A DNA stretch of 64,000 nt from SZAS-79 sp965279075 (GTDB lineage: Bacteria; Pseudomonadota; Gammaproteobacteria; Burkholderiales; SG8-39). A program made the position numbers and the translations under genes. A model generated the notes under the pieces. That model did no database searches, was not told the origin of the DNA, and worked only from the letters and a program-made list of their open reading frames with translations. Positions 17,324 through 27,945 of the stretch are shown here, piece by piece. The stretch covers positions 186,001 to 250,000 of the forward strand of contig CBDIHI010000011.1 of assembly GCA_965279075.1 (NCBI GenBank), given 5' to 3'. Within the stretch, counting starts at the first letter, position 1, and each line of letters begins with the position of its first letter.

Positions 17324-18967
17324 TTACACCCGTTCCCAGTTGAATTTGGCTTTGCTGCCCGTTCCGTAGACTTTCAACGCGCCCTGTTCGCCGACCGCGT
17401 TCGGGCGGTTGAACACCCAGTTCTGCCAGGCGGTGAGGCGGCCGAAGATGCGCGTTTCCATGGTCTCAGCACCCGCGAAGCGCAGGCTCGCTTCCATCGC
17501 CGTGAGCGCGTCGGGCGACTGGCTCGCGCGCTCCTCGATCGCGAGCCTGATTTCGTCGGCCCAGTCGAGGTCGTCCGGCGTGATGGTCACGAGGCCCAGT
17601 TCCCTGGCGGCGTCCGCGTCGAGCGGTTCGCCTATGGCGGACCTGCAGCGCTCGATCGGCGTCTCCTCGTCGGAAAAGCGCGTGGCGATGCGCGTGCGGT
17701 GGTTGGCCATCTCGTAAGGGCCGAAGTTGAGCGCCGACAGCGCGATCCTGGGTGCATTCGCGGGTTGGTCCGGCAGCGCCAGCATGTAGCTGCGGTCGGC
17801 GGCCAGCGCCAGTTCCGCGAGCGTGCCCGCAAAGCACGAGCCCGCATCGACGAGCGCGATCAGCGAGCGCGAGGCCACGTCGATGCGCGAGAACGTGCGC
17901 CGGATGAAGCCCAGCGTCTCGCGTACGAACCAGTGGCCGGCGTTGGCCGCCATTGCCTTGTCGGAGGCCAGTACGGCGTCCACAGCGCCTTCGGTCTTCA
18001 GCACCCATGTGCCGATCTCGGCCTCGTTCGTGCGCAGCAACAGGATCGCGTCGTCGAGGTCGCGCGCCATCGCGAGCGGCCACCACTGGTCGCCCTGCGC
18101 GAGGATCGCGTCGACCGTGTCCGGCTGCGCGCCTTGCGGCCCTTTCACGGTAATCGCCGCGACCCGCGCGGCGCGGTCAAATGCCACCTCGACGGTCGGA
18201 TACCGGTAGCCCTTGTCGTCGATAACCCGCTTGAGCGGCGTCAGCGCCACGCCCTTGGCGCCATCGGGCCGATCGGAGAGTTTCGCCAGTTCCAGCGCTC
18301 GCGCCTTCACCATGTCCGCGAACGCCTGCGGCTTGGCCACGTGGTCGACGAGCCGCCATTCCTTCGCGCGGTCGGCGCGCACGCCCTCCGACGTCGTGCA
18401 GAACACATCGGCAAGGTCCCGCCGCATTTTCCGCTTGTCGACGAGGCGCGTGAGGCCGCCGGTGCCGGGCAGGACCCCGAGCAGCGGCACTTCCGGCAGG
18501 CTGACGGCGGAGGAGCGGTCGTCGATCATCGCAATCTCGTCGCAGGCGAGCGCCATCTCGTAGCCGCCACCCGCGGTCGCGCCGTTCAGGGCCGCGAGGA
18601 ACTTGAGGCCGGAGTGGCGGCTCGAGTCCTCGATGCCGTTCCTTGTCTCGTTGGTGAACTTGCAGAAGTTGACCTTCCACGCGTGCGTGCTCTGGCCGAG
18701 CATGTAGATGTTGGCGCCCGAGCAGAACATGCGCGGTTTGCCCGAGGTCACCACCACGCTCTTCACGCCGGGATGCTCGAAGCGGATGCGGTTCAGCGCG
18801 TCGTTCAGCTCGATGTCCACGCCGAGGTCGTAGGAGTTCAGCTTCAGCTTGTAAGTCGGGAAGAGCCCCTTGTCCTCCTGGATGTCGAGCGTCAGCGTGG
18901 CCACGGGGCCGTCGACCGTGAGCTTCCAGTGGTTGTATTTTGCGGGGGTGGTGTCGAAGGTGATCAT
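17324..18967 (-). CDS. boxC: 2,3-Epoxybenzoyl-CoA dihydrolase (benzoyl-CoA-dihydrodiol lyase) BoxC
   Basis: The 547-residue double crotonase-fold enzyme hydrolytically opens the epoxybenzoyl-CoA ring to 3,4-dehydroadipyl-CoA semialdehyde and formate. MFCSGANIYMLGQSTHAWKV and LNGATAGGGYEMALACDEIA give the CoA-binding and oxyanion regions of the N-terminal half. A second crotonase-like half follows from about residue 270. The start ATG 18967 is set by AGGA upstream; the frame runs further upstream only as antisense or overlap with boxR. It lies between boxR (8 bases) and boxB (2 bases). Confidence 0.95.
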   Translation of the reverse strand: MITFDTTPAKYNHWKLTVDGPVATLTLDIQEDKGLFPTYKLKLNSYDLGVDIELNDALNRIRFEHPGVKSVVVTSGKPRMFCSGANIYMLGQSTHAWKVNFCKFTNETRNGIEDSSRHSGLKFLAALNGATAGGGYEMALACDEIAMIDDRSSAVSLPEVPLLGVLPGTGGLTRLVDKRKMRRDLADVFCTTSEGVRADRAKEWRLVDHVAKPQAFADMVKARALELAKLSDRPDGAKGVALTPLKRVIDDKGYRYPTVEVAFDRAARVAAITVKGPQGAQPDTVDAILAQGDQWWPLAMARDLDDAILLLRTNEAEIGTWVLKTEGAVDAVLASDKAMAANAGHWFVRETLGFIRRTFSRIDVASRSLIALVDAGSCFAGTLAELALAADRSYMLALPDQPANAPRIALSALNFGPYEMANHRTRIATRFSDEETPIERCRSAIGEPLDADAARELGLVTITPDDLDWADEIRLAIEERASQSPDALTAMEASLRFAGAETMETRIFGRLTAWQNWVFNRPNAVGEQGALKVYGTGSKAKFNWERV

Positions 18968-18975
18968 CGGGGGTC

Positions 18976-19755
18976 CTAGGCGTCGTGGTGCGTCGTGCGT
19001 TTCAGGTCGGCGAGGGCCTGCCTCGCCGTGCGGCCGGCCGTGTCCACCGACACGTCGGCGCGGGCGTAGAGGTGGGTGCGCTCGGAGAGCAGGTGCTTGA
19101 GGTCGTCCATCGCGGCGGCATGGCCGTGGATCGGGCGCAGGTCGCCCTGCGCGATCACCCGCGACATGTGCTCCTCCGGCGCGGCCTTGAGCCACACCGT
19201 GAAGCAGGCTTCGAGCAGCCGCGCGTAGGTTTCCGGCGCGGTCACGAGGCTGCCGCCCGTCGCGATCACGCAGCGCGGGTTGTCGGAAAGCACACGCTCC
19301 AGCGCGCGGCGCTCGTAGCGCCGGTAGCCGTCCTGGCCGTAAAGGCTGAAGATTTCCTGCAGCGTCACCCCGGCCTCGCGCTCGGCCTCGCGGTCCAGTT
19401 CGATGAAGGTCAGGCCCGCGTCCGCGGCCAGCTTTTCGCCGAGCGTGGACTTGCCGGCGCCGCGCAGGCCGACCAGCGCGATGCGGTCGCGGCGTGGCGT
19501 GGCGGGGGACTCGCGAACCAGATCCTCCAGCGGCACCTGCATCGCGATCGACAACTGCCGCAACAGGAGGATGGACATGTTGCCCTGCCCGGATTCGAGC
19601 TGGGCGAGGTAGCGCTCGGATACCCCGGAGGAGAGGGCCAGGGCCTTGCGGGTTATCCTGCGACCATCGCGCCAGGCGCGCACGCGCTCTCCAAGGCGTG
19701 CCAGGAAGGCTTCGTCCTCGGTCGGGGTGGATGCGGGGGCTGGGGAATTTTGCAT
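18976..19755 (-). CDS. boxR: BoxR-type repressor: XRE domain fused to shikimate-kinase-like domain
   Basis: The 259-residue regulator has an N-terminal XRE helix-turn-helix (about residues 18-80: ALALSSGVSERYLAQLESGQ). A shikimate-kinase-like domain follows with P-loop LVGLRGAGKST (about 94-104). This fusion is diagnostic of BzdR/BoxR regulators, in which the kinase-like domain binds benzoyl-CoA and releases repression of benzoate genes. It is the first gene of the leftward operon, so it probably represses itself together with boxC-boxB and the divergent ligase operon. Confidence 0.95.
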   Translation of the reverse strand: MQNSPAPASTPTEDEAFLARLGERVRAWRDGRRITRKALALSSGVSERYLAQLESGQGNMSILLLRQLSIAMQVPLEDLVRESPATPRRDRIALVGLRGAGKSTLGEKLAADAGLTFIELDREAEREAGVTLQEIFSLYGQDGYRRYERRALERVLSDNPRCVIATGGSLVTAPETYARLLEACFTVWLKAAPEEHMSRVIAQGDLRPIHGHAAAMDDLKHLLSERTHLYARADVSVDTAGRTARQALADLKRTTHHDA

Positions 19756-19767
19756 GAAATATAGTGC

Positions 19768-19795
19768 TTGAAAATATTTTAAGCTGCAATATAAT
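19768..19795 (+). promoter_or_regulatory. Promoter for the flavodoxin-benzoate ligase-sirtuin operon
   Basis: TTGAAA (19768-19773) and a consensus TATAAT (19790-19795) are separated by 16 bases, giving a strong sigma-70-type promoter about 48 bases upstream of the flavodoxin ATG. TGCA tetramers at 19751-19754 and 19785-19788 flank or overlap it. TGCA-containing operators are described for the BzdR/BoxR family, so control by the adjacent repressor is likely. Confidence 0.7.
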
Positions 19796-19804
19796 GGCTG
19801 TCAA
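19776..19804 (-). promoter_or_regulatory. Divergent promoter for boxR-boxC-boxB
   Basis: On the minus strand TTGACA (19804-19799) and TAAAAT (19781-19776) are 17 bases apart, about 20 bases upstream of the boxR ATG. The element overlaps the rightward promoter almost completely, so the two polymerases compete for the same 37 bases and one bound repressor could silence both operons. Confidence 0.65.
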
Positions 19805-19842
19805 ATGAAACTCGTTTCGGACCCTTGTCCGCCGGACGCCCC

Positions 19843-20313
19843 ATGAAACTCACCATCCTCGTCGGCACCATGACCGGCACCGCCCAGCTCGTCGCGCAGG
19901 AGCTCGAACTCGCGTGGGACGGCGACGGCGTGTCTGTCGAAACCCTGTTGATGGACGACCTCGATGCGGCGGTGTTTTCGCGCGACGGCGTGTTCCTCGT
20001 CTGCACGTCCACGTACGGCCAGGGCGACGTGCCGGATAATTCGAAGAAGTTCTACGAAGACCTGCAGGCGAAGCGCCCGGACCTGTCCGGCGTGCGCTAC
20101 GGCGTGTTCGGCCTCGGCGACCGGACGTACGCAGAGACGTTCAACTTCGGCGGCATGAAGTTCGATGTGCTGCTCGGCGAACTCGGCGCGCAGCGGATCG
20201 GCGAGCGCGTGCAGCACGACGCGTCCTCAGGCGTGCTGCCCGAGGAAAAGGCGGAAGAGTGGGCCGCAGGTTGGCTGGAACAGGCAAGGGAAGCGGCGGC
20301 GCAGACCGCGTAG
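19843..20313 (+). CDS. MioC-like flavodoxin
   Basis: The 156-residue FMN-binding protein begins MKLTILVGTMTGTAQLVAQE, with the phosphate-binding loop GTMTGTAQ. It continues with TSTYGQGDVPDNSKKFYEDL and GVFGLGDRTYAETFNFGGMK, which hold the flavin-stacking loops. It is a cytoplasmic low-potential electron carrier. It is the first gene after the rightward box promoter and precedes the benzoate:CoA ligase by 23 bases. Given the absence of boxA, it may shuttle electrons to BoxB; this is inference. An upstream TTG at 19825 is an alternative start. Confidence 0.88.
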   Translation: MKLTILVGTMTGTAQLVAQELELAWDGDGVSVETLLMDDLDAAVFSRDGVFLVCTSTYGQGDVPDNSKKFYEDLQAKRPDLSGVRYGVFGLGDRTYAETFNFGGMKFDVLLGELGAQRIGERVQHDASSGVLPEEKAEEWAAGWLEQAREAAAQTA

Positions 20314-20336
20314 CACCGAAAACCGGAGGGGGACGG

Positions 20337-21874
<1,538 letters not shown>

Positions 21875-21878
<4 letters not shown>

Positions 21879-22627
21879 TCGAGACTGCCCGTGGCTGGGT
21901 CGCTGCGGCCCGGCGCATCGTCTTCCTGACCGGGGCCGGCATTTCCACGGAGTCCGGCATCCCCGACTTTCGCGGCCCCAACGGCCTGTGGACCCGCGAG
22001 CCCGAAGCCGAGAAGCTCTCGGACATCCGCTACTACGTCGCCGACGCCGGGGTGCGAAGGAAGGCCTGGCAAAAGCGCCTCACCAATCCCGGCTGGACCG
22101 CCGAACCCAACGCGGGCCACAAGGCCATCGTCGAACTCGAGCGCCGCGGGCAACTGCACGCGCTCGTCACGCAGAACATCGACGGCCTGCACCAGAAGGC
22201 TGGCAGTTCCCCGGACAAGGTGATCGAGGTCCACGGCACGATGCGCGAGGTGCTGTGCTGGGACTGCGGCCGGCGCGGGCCGATGCTGCCTGTGCTTGAG
22301 CGCGTGCGCGCGGGCGAAGCGGACCCGGCCTGCGGCGAGTGCGGCGGGATCCTGAAGAGCGCGACGATCCTGTTCGGCGAGGGACTCACGCCCGGCGTGA
22401 TGGAGCGCGCGCTGCAGGCTGCGGTCGAATCCGACCTTCTTGTAGCCGTGGGCAGCACGCTGCAGGTCTACCCGGTGGCCGGGATCGTGCCCGCAGCAAA
22501 GGAAGCGGGAGCAAAGGTGGTGATCGTGAACGCGGGCGACACGCAGTTCGACCGGATGGCCGATGCGGTTTTTCGCGAGCAGATCGGCGCAGTGCTGCCG
22601 AAGCTCGTCGGGGCGGCGGGCGGCTGA
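21875..22627 (+). CDS. Sir2-family NAD-dependent protein deacylase
   Basis: The 250-residue sirtuin starts at GTG 21875, which overlaps the ligase stop as GTGA. It has the NAD-binding GAGISTESGIPDFRG, the QNIDGLHQKAG motif, the catalytic His in EVHGTMREVLC, and four zinc cysteines in CWDCG and CGECGG. Sirtuins remove acyl groups from lysine using NAD. Acyl-CoA ligases of this class are known to be inactivated by acetylation of the lysine in their PxxxxGK motif and reactivated by Sir2 enzymes. The coupling here suggests the neighbouring ligase is its target. Confidence 0.93.
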
Positions 22628-22688
22628 TTGCGGCCGGGGAGGGCGTAGTTCACAGCGCCCGGGCGCGGCCGGCAGCCTAAAATACGGG

Positions 22689-24569
22689 ATGCTCACACTA
22701 TTCAGGCGCCGGCTCGGCATGCTCAAGGACCGGCTCGAACGCCGCGTCGCGACGCTCTCCGCGGGCGGCAAGTCGCGGCCGGAGCAGGTGCCGCTCGGCG
22801 CGGAGGGGCAGGCCTTCCTCCTCGAGTGGATCACCGGCAAGGCCGACGACGGCGCCCTCGTATCGCGAGCGAAGTCCACACAGGACGGGCTCTCGCTCAT
22901 CGAGCGCGCATGCGCCGCGCGTCCCGCGAACGCACGCGCCTGGGCGGCGCGGGCCGAGCTCTGCATCGACGCGGGCTATGCGGGCGATGCCGCCGATCAT
23001 GCGCAGCGTGCCCATGCCCTCGCGCCCCTGGATCCGCAAGTGGGTCTCGCCGCGCTCCGGGTGCTGGTCGCGGCGGGCCGCCCCGAGGAGGCGCTCGCCG
23101 TGATCCCCGCTGTGCTCGAGAACGCCCGGCGCACCAGCTCGCACGCTGTCCGGCAGGAAGCGAGCGGGATCTGGCAGGCGCTCGCGCCCGGCGCGATCGA
23201 ACCGCTGCTGGAATCGGCGCGCACTCGCATCGCCGCGGGCGAGCTCGAAACCGCGGCCACCGCGTTCGAGGCGCTACGCGCGCAGTTCGGTCCCCGCGCC
23301 GACGTGCTGCTGCCGCTGGCCGCGGTCTGCCAGGACCTCGGCCGCCTCGGGGACGCTGCGCGCGTATACGGGGCTGCGGCCGAGGCCGAGCCCGCGAACG
23401 TCGATGCGCTCAGCATGGCGGGCATCGCCGCACGCGACGTCCACGACGTGGACACCGCCGATCGCCTGCTGTCACGCGCGTTCGTGCTGGACCCGGGCTC
23501 TTCGTTCGCGCAGTACAACCTCGGGCGCCTGCGCTTCGACCAGGGCCGCATCGACGAGGCCGCCGGGCTCGCGCTCGGTGCCCGTGCGGTCACCCGCGGC
23601 GCGCCGTGGGCCGTGCAGGACATCGCGGCGAAGCTCGCGGTGCACGTCGAGCGCAACGACGCCGACCCCGACTGGGCCACGGCGCGTTTCAAGATCGACC
23701 ACGACCTCGAGCAATTCGGCTACCTGCGCGACCACACTGCGGTGGGGGCGGCGCTCGACCCGGTGATCCACGAGTACGTCGCGGCATTGCGCGACCCGAA
23801 CCTGCCTACCGACGCGTACAGCATGGTCGCGCTGCATCCGGGCACGTACCCGATGTTCTCGCGCACCTACAAGGCGCCGTTGTACGCGCCCGACCCGGAG
23901 CCGCCGCAGGGGCCGCTGGTCAACCCCGCGCTCGACTGGCAGGCGATCGAATCGCAGTACCTCGACGGCAGCCCCGCGCTCGCCGTCGTCGACGACCTGC
24001 TGGCGCCCGCGGCACTGGCCGCGCTGCGCGCGTTCTGCCTCGAATCCACCATCTGGAACGAACTGAAGGGCGGCTACCTCGGCGCCTACATGCCCGACGG
24101 GTTCTCGGGGCGGCTGCTGCTTTCCATCGCCGACGAGCTGCGCGCGACGATGCCGCGCGTGATCCGCGACCACCCGCTGCAGGGCATGTGGGCCTACAAG
24201 TACGACTCGCGCCATCCCGGCATGGGCGTGCATGCCGACGCGGGCGCGGTGAACATCAACTTCTGGCTGACGCCGGACGAGGCAAACCTGGACCCGGCCT
24301 CCGGGGGGCTTGCGGTCTACACGCCCCAGCATGCGTTGGACCGGCGCCTCGCGCACCTCGACGCGGGCCACGAGGCGATCCACGCAGGGCTTGCCGCGGC
24401 GGGCGCGAAGCGGCAATCGATCCCTTACCGCGCCAACCGCGCCGTGATCTTCGACGCGGGCCTGTTCCACGAGAGCGACGCCTTCCGCTTTCGCGCAGGT
24501 TACGTGAACCGGCGCGTGAGCGTCACGCTGCTGTTCGGAACGCCGAAGGCCCTGGACGCCGGCAAATAA
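22689..24569 (+). CDS. TPR protein with C-terminal 2-oxoglutarate/Fe(II) oxygenase domain
   Basis: The 626-residue protein starts at ATG 22689. Its first two thirds are tetratricopeptide-like helical repeats (RPANARAWAARAELCIDAGY; AEPANVDALSMAGIAARDV). The C-terminal third is an oxygenase domain with the HxD pair in GVHADAGAVNINFW (about residues 515 and 517) and a distal His in LFHESDAF (about 594). Such fusions are proposed to hydroxylate protein side chains or small metabolites. No signal peptide is seen. It lies 61 bases after the sirtuin and converges on another TPR enzyme. Confidence 0.8.
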   Translation: MLTLFRRRLGMLKDRLERRVATLSAGGKSRPEQVPLGAEGQAFLLEWITGKADDGALVSRAKSTQDGLSLIERACAARPANARAWAARAELCIDAGYAGDAADHAQRAHALAPLDPQVGLAALRVLVAAGRPEEALAVIPAVLENARRTSSHAVRQEASGIWQALAPGAIEPLLESARTRIAAGELETAATAFEALRAQFGPRADVLLPLAAVCQDLGRLGDAARVYGAAAEAEPANVDALSMAGIAARDVHDVDTADRLLSRAFVLDPGSSFAQYNLGRLRFDQGRIDEAAGLALGARAVTRGAPWAVQDIAAKLAVHVERNDADPDWATARFKIDHDLEQFGYLRDHTAVGAALDPVIHEYVAALRDPNLPTDAYSMVALHPGTYPMFSRTYKAPLYAPDPEPPQGPLVNPALDWQAIESQYLDGSPALAVVDDLLAPAALAALRAFCLESTIWNELKGGYLGAYMPDGFSGRLLLSIADELRATMPRVIRDHPLQGMWAYKYDSRHPGMGVHADAGAVNINFWLTPDEANLDPASGGLAVYTPQHALDRRLAHLDAGHEAIHAGLAAAGAKRQSIPYRANRAVIFDAGLFHESDAFRFRAGYVNRRVSVTLLFGTPKALDAGK

Positions 24570-24596
24570 GTTTAACTTTTGTATCTGAACTCCAAG

Positions 24597-24617
24597 GGCA
24601 GGAGCCAGTCTCCTGCC
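24597..24617. terminator. Hairpin between convergent genes, possible terminator
   Basis: GGCAGGAG (24597-24604) pairs perfectly with CTCCTGCC (24610-24617) around a 5-base loop. It sits in the 60-base gap between the convergent TPR-oxygenase and TPR-glycosyltransferase genes. No long T run follows, so it may only stabilise 3 prime ends or terminate weakly in both directions. Confidence 0.45.
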
Positions 24618-24629
24618 GGTTTACGTACT

Positions 24630-26033
24630 TTATCTGACAACAACCCCGGACTCGATGTCGCGCGCGACGCGCGCCAGGGCACCCGTCCAGTCGCCCGGTG
24701 CGTCCTGCCGGTAGAGGCGCGTGCCCGGGTACCACGGGCTGTCCTCGCGCCCGAGCATCCAGCGCCAGTCCGGGTTGTGCTGCAGCAGTACCCAGGCCGG
24801 GACGCCCAGGCCGCCGGCGAGGTGCGCGACGCTGGTGTCGACACTGACCACGAGGTCCATCAGTGCGACCAGGGGCGCGTCGCCGAAGTCGCGCAGCCCG
24901 GCCGCCGTCCGGTCGATTTCCGGATGCGCTTCGAGCAGCGCCTGGTCGGCCGGCGTGGCGCCGTGTTGGAAGCTGAAGAACTGCGCGGCCGGGCCGACGA
25001 TCCGCAGCATCTCGGCGAGCGCCACGGACCGGGTCTCCACCGTGCCCTGCCACACCAGCCCGATGCGCGGTCGCGTCGCGGGACCCAGGCGCTCGCGCCA
25101 CTGCGCAAGTTCGGCCGGGTCGCAGCTGAGATAGGCACGCTCCGACGGCACCGTGGCGAGCGTGGTGCCGAACGCGAGCGGCAGGCTCATCAACGGGCAA
25201 TGGAAATCGAAAGCCGGCAGCGGGTCGCCCCGGGCGATCACTTCGGCCGGCCCTTCCAGCCGGGAGAGCAGCGCGCGCAGCGGCGGTTGCACTTCGAGCA
25301 CCACGCGCGCGCCGCGCGCCGCCACCAGCTTCGCGTAGCGGCACATCAGCAGCGTGTCGCCGAGGCCCTGCTCCGCGTGCAGCAGGATCGTCCTGCCGGC
25401 GAGGTCCTCCTTGCCCAGCCACAGCGGCTGGGCGAAGGCGCGCCGGCCGGCGGCCAGGTGCGGCAGCTGCCAGCGCCATTCCTGCTTCTGCCAGCCGGCC
25501 TCGAACTGGCCGAGCTGCAGCCGCAGGAACCCTTCGTTCCAGTGGGTTTGCGCGTGGTCCGCCTGCAGGGCGAGGGCGCGCGCGTAGCTTTCCAGCGCCT
25601 CGTCGCGACGGCCGAGCCCCCAGAGCGAGTTGCCGCGGTTGCTCCAGGCCTCGATGCACGCCGGGTCGAGCGCGATTGCACGGTCGCAGGCTTCGATCGC
25701 CTCGAGCCCGGCGCCGACGGCGTTGAGCGCCAGCGCCAGGTTCGAGTGCACCCCGGCCTGGCCGGGATCGACCGCGAGCGCCCTCCGCAGCAGCCCGGCC
25801 GCGTCCCCCGCGCGGCCGGATTGGTAGGCCAGGATCCCCGCGCAGCTGAGCGCGCCGAAATGGCCGGGATCGGCGGCGAGGGCTTCGCCGTACAGGACCG
25901 CGGCCCTGCCCGGTTCGCCCTGCTGGTGGAGGGCAAGCGCCTGCCCGAACAGGGCGTCCGCGCCGGGCCCGTCCGGGCGCCCTAGGAGTTTCAGGCCGAG
26001 TGCCCGCAGTCTGTGGACGCTTGAGCGGAACAT
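24630..26033 (-). CDS. TPR-containing glycosyltransferase-like protein
   Basis: The 467-residue protein starts at ATG 26033. It has about five tetratricopeptide repeats in the first 200 residues (DPGHFGALSCAGILAYQSGR; DPACIEAWSNRGNSLWGLGR). A C-terminal glycosyltransferase family 9/41-like domain follows, with ILLHAEQGLGDTLLMCRYA, RIGLVWQGT and LVVSVDTSVAHLAGGLGVP. Such TPR enzymes are putative protein or polysaccharide glycosyltransferases, and the donor and target are unknown. It is convergent with the TPR oxygenase and divergent from the kinase. Confidence 0.8.
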   Translation of the reverse strand: MFRSSVHRLRALGLKLLGRPDGPGADALFGQALALHQQGEPGRAAVLYGEALAADPGHFGALSCAGILAYQSGRAGDAAGLLRRALAVDPGQAGVHSNLALALNAVGAGLEAIEACDRAIALDPACIEAWSNRGNSLWGLGRRDEALESYARALALQADHAQTHWNEGFLRLQLGQFEAGWQKQEWRWQLPHLAAGRRAFAQPLWLGKEDLAGRTILLHAEQGLGDTLLMCRYAKLVAARGARVVLEVQPPLRALLSRLEGPAEVIARGDPLPAFDFHCPLMSLPLAFGTTLATVPSERAYLSCDPAELAQWRERLGPATRPRIGLVWQGTVETRSVALAEMLRIVGPAAQFFSFQHGATPADQALLEAHPEIDRTAAGLRDFGDAPLVALMDLVVSVDTSVAHLAGGLGVPAWVLLQHNPDWRWMLGREDSPWYPGTRLYRQDAPGDWTGALARVARDIESGVVVR

Positions 26034-26133
26034 GCCCGATACTGCCCCGAACCCCGGCGCCCGGGCAAGCCGTGTTGCGGCGCGTTTATACTGCGCGGGC
26101 ATCGGGGGCTCCCGGCAACGCACAGGGCAGGCG

Positions 26134-27945
26134 GTGGACGAGGAACTGGAACTCACCAGGGTGGGACGCTACGAGCTGCGCCGGGTCCTCGGCCGCGGCG
26201 CGATGGGCGTCGTCTACGAAGGCTACGACCCCAAGCTCAGCCGGCGCGTCGCCATCAAGACCATCCAGCAGGAGGCGGCGCTCGAAGCCGGCGCCGCGAA
26301 CGACTACGCCGAGCGATTCACCCGCGAGGCCAAGGCCGCGGCGCGCATCAGCCACCCGAACATCGTGCAGGTCTACGATTTCGGCGTGGAGGGCGACATC
26401 GCGTACCTCGTCATGGAGTTCGTGCAGGGCACCGAACTCGGCGCCTTCTTCGAGTCCGGCGAGCGCTTCGACATCCACGACGCCATGCGCCTGATGACCG
26501 AGCTGCTCGACGCGCTCGAGCTCGCGCACAACTCGGGCGTCATCCACCGGGACATCAAGCCCGCCAACGTGATGGTCGACGGCGACGGCCGCGCGAAGCT
26601 GGCCGATTTCGGCGTGGCGCGCGTGACCGACGGCCAGGACGCGACCCAGGCCGGCAGGACCATGGTCGGCACGCCGGCCTACATGTCGCCCGAGCAGATC
26701 CAGGGCCAGAAGGTCGACCGCCGCGCGGACCTGTTCTCCGCCGGCGTGATCCTCTACCAGTTCCTCACCGGCCGGAAACCCTTCCACGGCGGCGGCGTGT
26801 ACACGCTGGCGAAGAAGATACTGCACGATGATCCCCCGCGGCCTTCGCTGATCGTCGAGTCGATCTCGCCGGAGTTCGACCGCGTGGTCGACCGGGCGCT
26901 GGCCAAGAAGCCCGAGGACCGTTACCAGTCCGCGCTCGAGTTCTCGGAGGCGCTCAACCTCGCGCTGCAGGGCGTGGACCTGGCCGCCGCGGCCGCGGCG
27001 GCGCCTGTTGCGGCGCCGGCAGCCGCGCCTCCCCAGGCCGGGGCGTCGAACCGCGACCTCGAAATCGAGTTCTGGCGCTCGATCAAGGAGTCCGAGGATC
27101 CGGAGCAGCTCGCGCTCTTCCTGCGCAAGTTCCCCAGCGGCGTGTATACGGAGCTCGCGCAGCGCAAGCTCGCCAAGCTGCAGCGCGAAGCCGAGCGCAA
27201 GCGGGAGGAGGAAGAAAAGGCGAAGCTCGAGGCACGGGCGAAGGCGCGTCGCGAAGCCGAGGCGCTCGCCCGCCAGGAGGACGAGCGCGTGCGCCGCGAG
27301 GCCGAGGCCCGCGCCTGGGCGCGCCGCGAAGCCGAAGAGAGGGCGCGCCGCGAAGCGGAAGAAAAAGCGCGGCAGGCGGCCCAGGCCAGCGCGCCCGTAC
27401 AGGCGCAACCGGCGCGTCCCGCGCCCGCGGTTCGCGTCGCGCCCGTGATCGGGCAGGAGCCACGCCCGTCCGCGACGACGCTCGCGGAGCCGGTCAAGGG
27501 CGGCTCCCCGCTCGTCCCCGTGCTGGCGACCGTGCTGGTCATCGCAGGCGCGGGCGCCGCGTACTTTGCGTTGCAGCCCAAGGCCGCGGCTCCGGCGCCT
27601 GCGCCCGCCGCTGTGGCGGTCCCGGCGCCGGCACCTGTGGCAGCCCCTGCGCCGGTCCCAGCGCCTACGCCCGCCCCCGCGGTCCCGGACCCCGCGCCGG
27701 CCAAGGCCGTGGAGGACGCCACCGCTACGAAGGCTGCGGCCGATGCCGCCGCCGCCGAGAAGCGTGCCGCCGCCGCGGAGCGCCGCGCGAAGGCCGCGGA
27801 GGATGCCGCCAAGGCGGCCGAAGACAAGCGCGCGGCCGACAACCGTGCCGCGCTGCTGCGCTTCGCAACCGAGCGCGCCCTCGGCGACCGCTCGGCCGCG
27901 GACCGGCTCGTCACACCGAATACCCAACCAAGGATTCCCCGATGA
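26134..27945 (+). CDS. Membrane-anchored Ser/Thr protein kinase
   Basis: From GTG 26134 the protein is 603 residues; an ATG at 26032 would overlap the divergent gene start. The Hanks-type kinase domain has the glycine loop GRGAMGVVYEG (about 20-30), VAIKT with Lys42, HRDIKPANVM (Asp140), DFGVAR (Asp158) and GTPAYMSPEQ. A long Arg/Glu/Ala-rich coiled segment (about 350-430) leads to one membrane span (LVPVLATVLVIAGAGAAYFA, about 458-478). A Pro/Ala-rich, then Lys/Ala-rich, periplasmic tail follows. The stop overlaps the next start as ATGA. Confidence 0.9.
   Translation: MDEELELTRVGRYELRRVLGRGAMGVVYEGYDPKLSRRVAIKTIQQEAALEAGAANDYAERFTREAKAAARISHPNIVQVYDFGVEGDIAYLVMEFVQGTELGAFFESGERFDIHDAMRLMTELLDALELAHNSGVIHRDIKPANVMVDGDGRAKLADFGVARVTDGQDATQAGRTMVGTPAYMSPEQIQGQKVDRRADLFSAGVILYQFLTGRKPFHGGGVYTLAKKILHDDPPRPSLIVESISPEFDRVVDRALAKKPEDRYQSALEFSEALNLALQGVDLAAAAAAAPVAAPAAAPPQAGASNRDLEIEFWRSIKESEDPEQLALFLRKFPSGVYTELAQRKLAKLQREAERKREEEEKAKLEARAKARREAEALARQEDERVRREAEARAWARREAEERARREAEEKARQAAQASAPVQAQPARPAPAVRVAPVIGQEPRPSATTLAEPVKGGSPLVPVLATVLVIAGAGAAYFALQPKAAAPAPAPAAVAVPAPAPVAAPAPVPAPTPAPAVPDPAPAKAVEDATATKAAADAAAAEKRAAAAERRAKAAEDAAKAAEDKRAADNRAALLRFATERALGDRSAADRLVTPNTQPRIPR

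Noticed and set aside
17324..19804. boxC frame open through boxR to 19804, suggesting a fusion
   Set aside because: The extra part is the out-of-frame shadow of boxR; a ribosome site precedes ATG 18967 and BoxC is complete from there.
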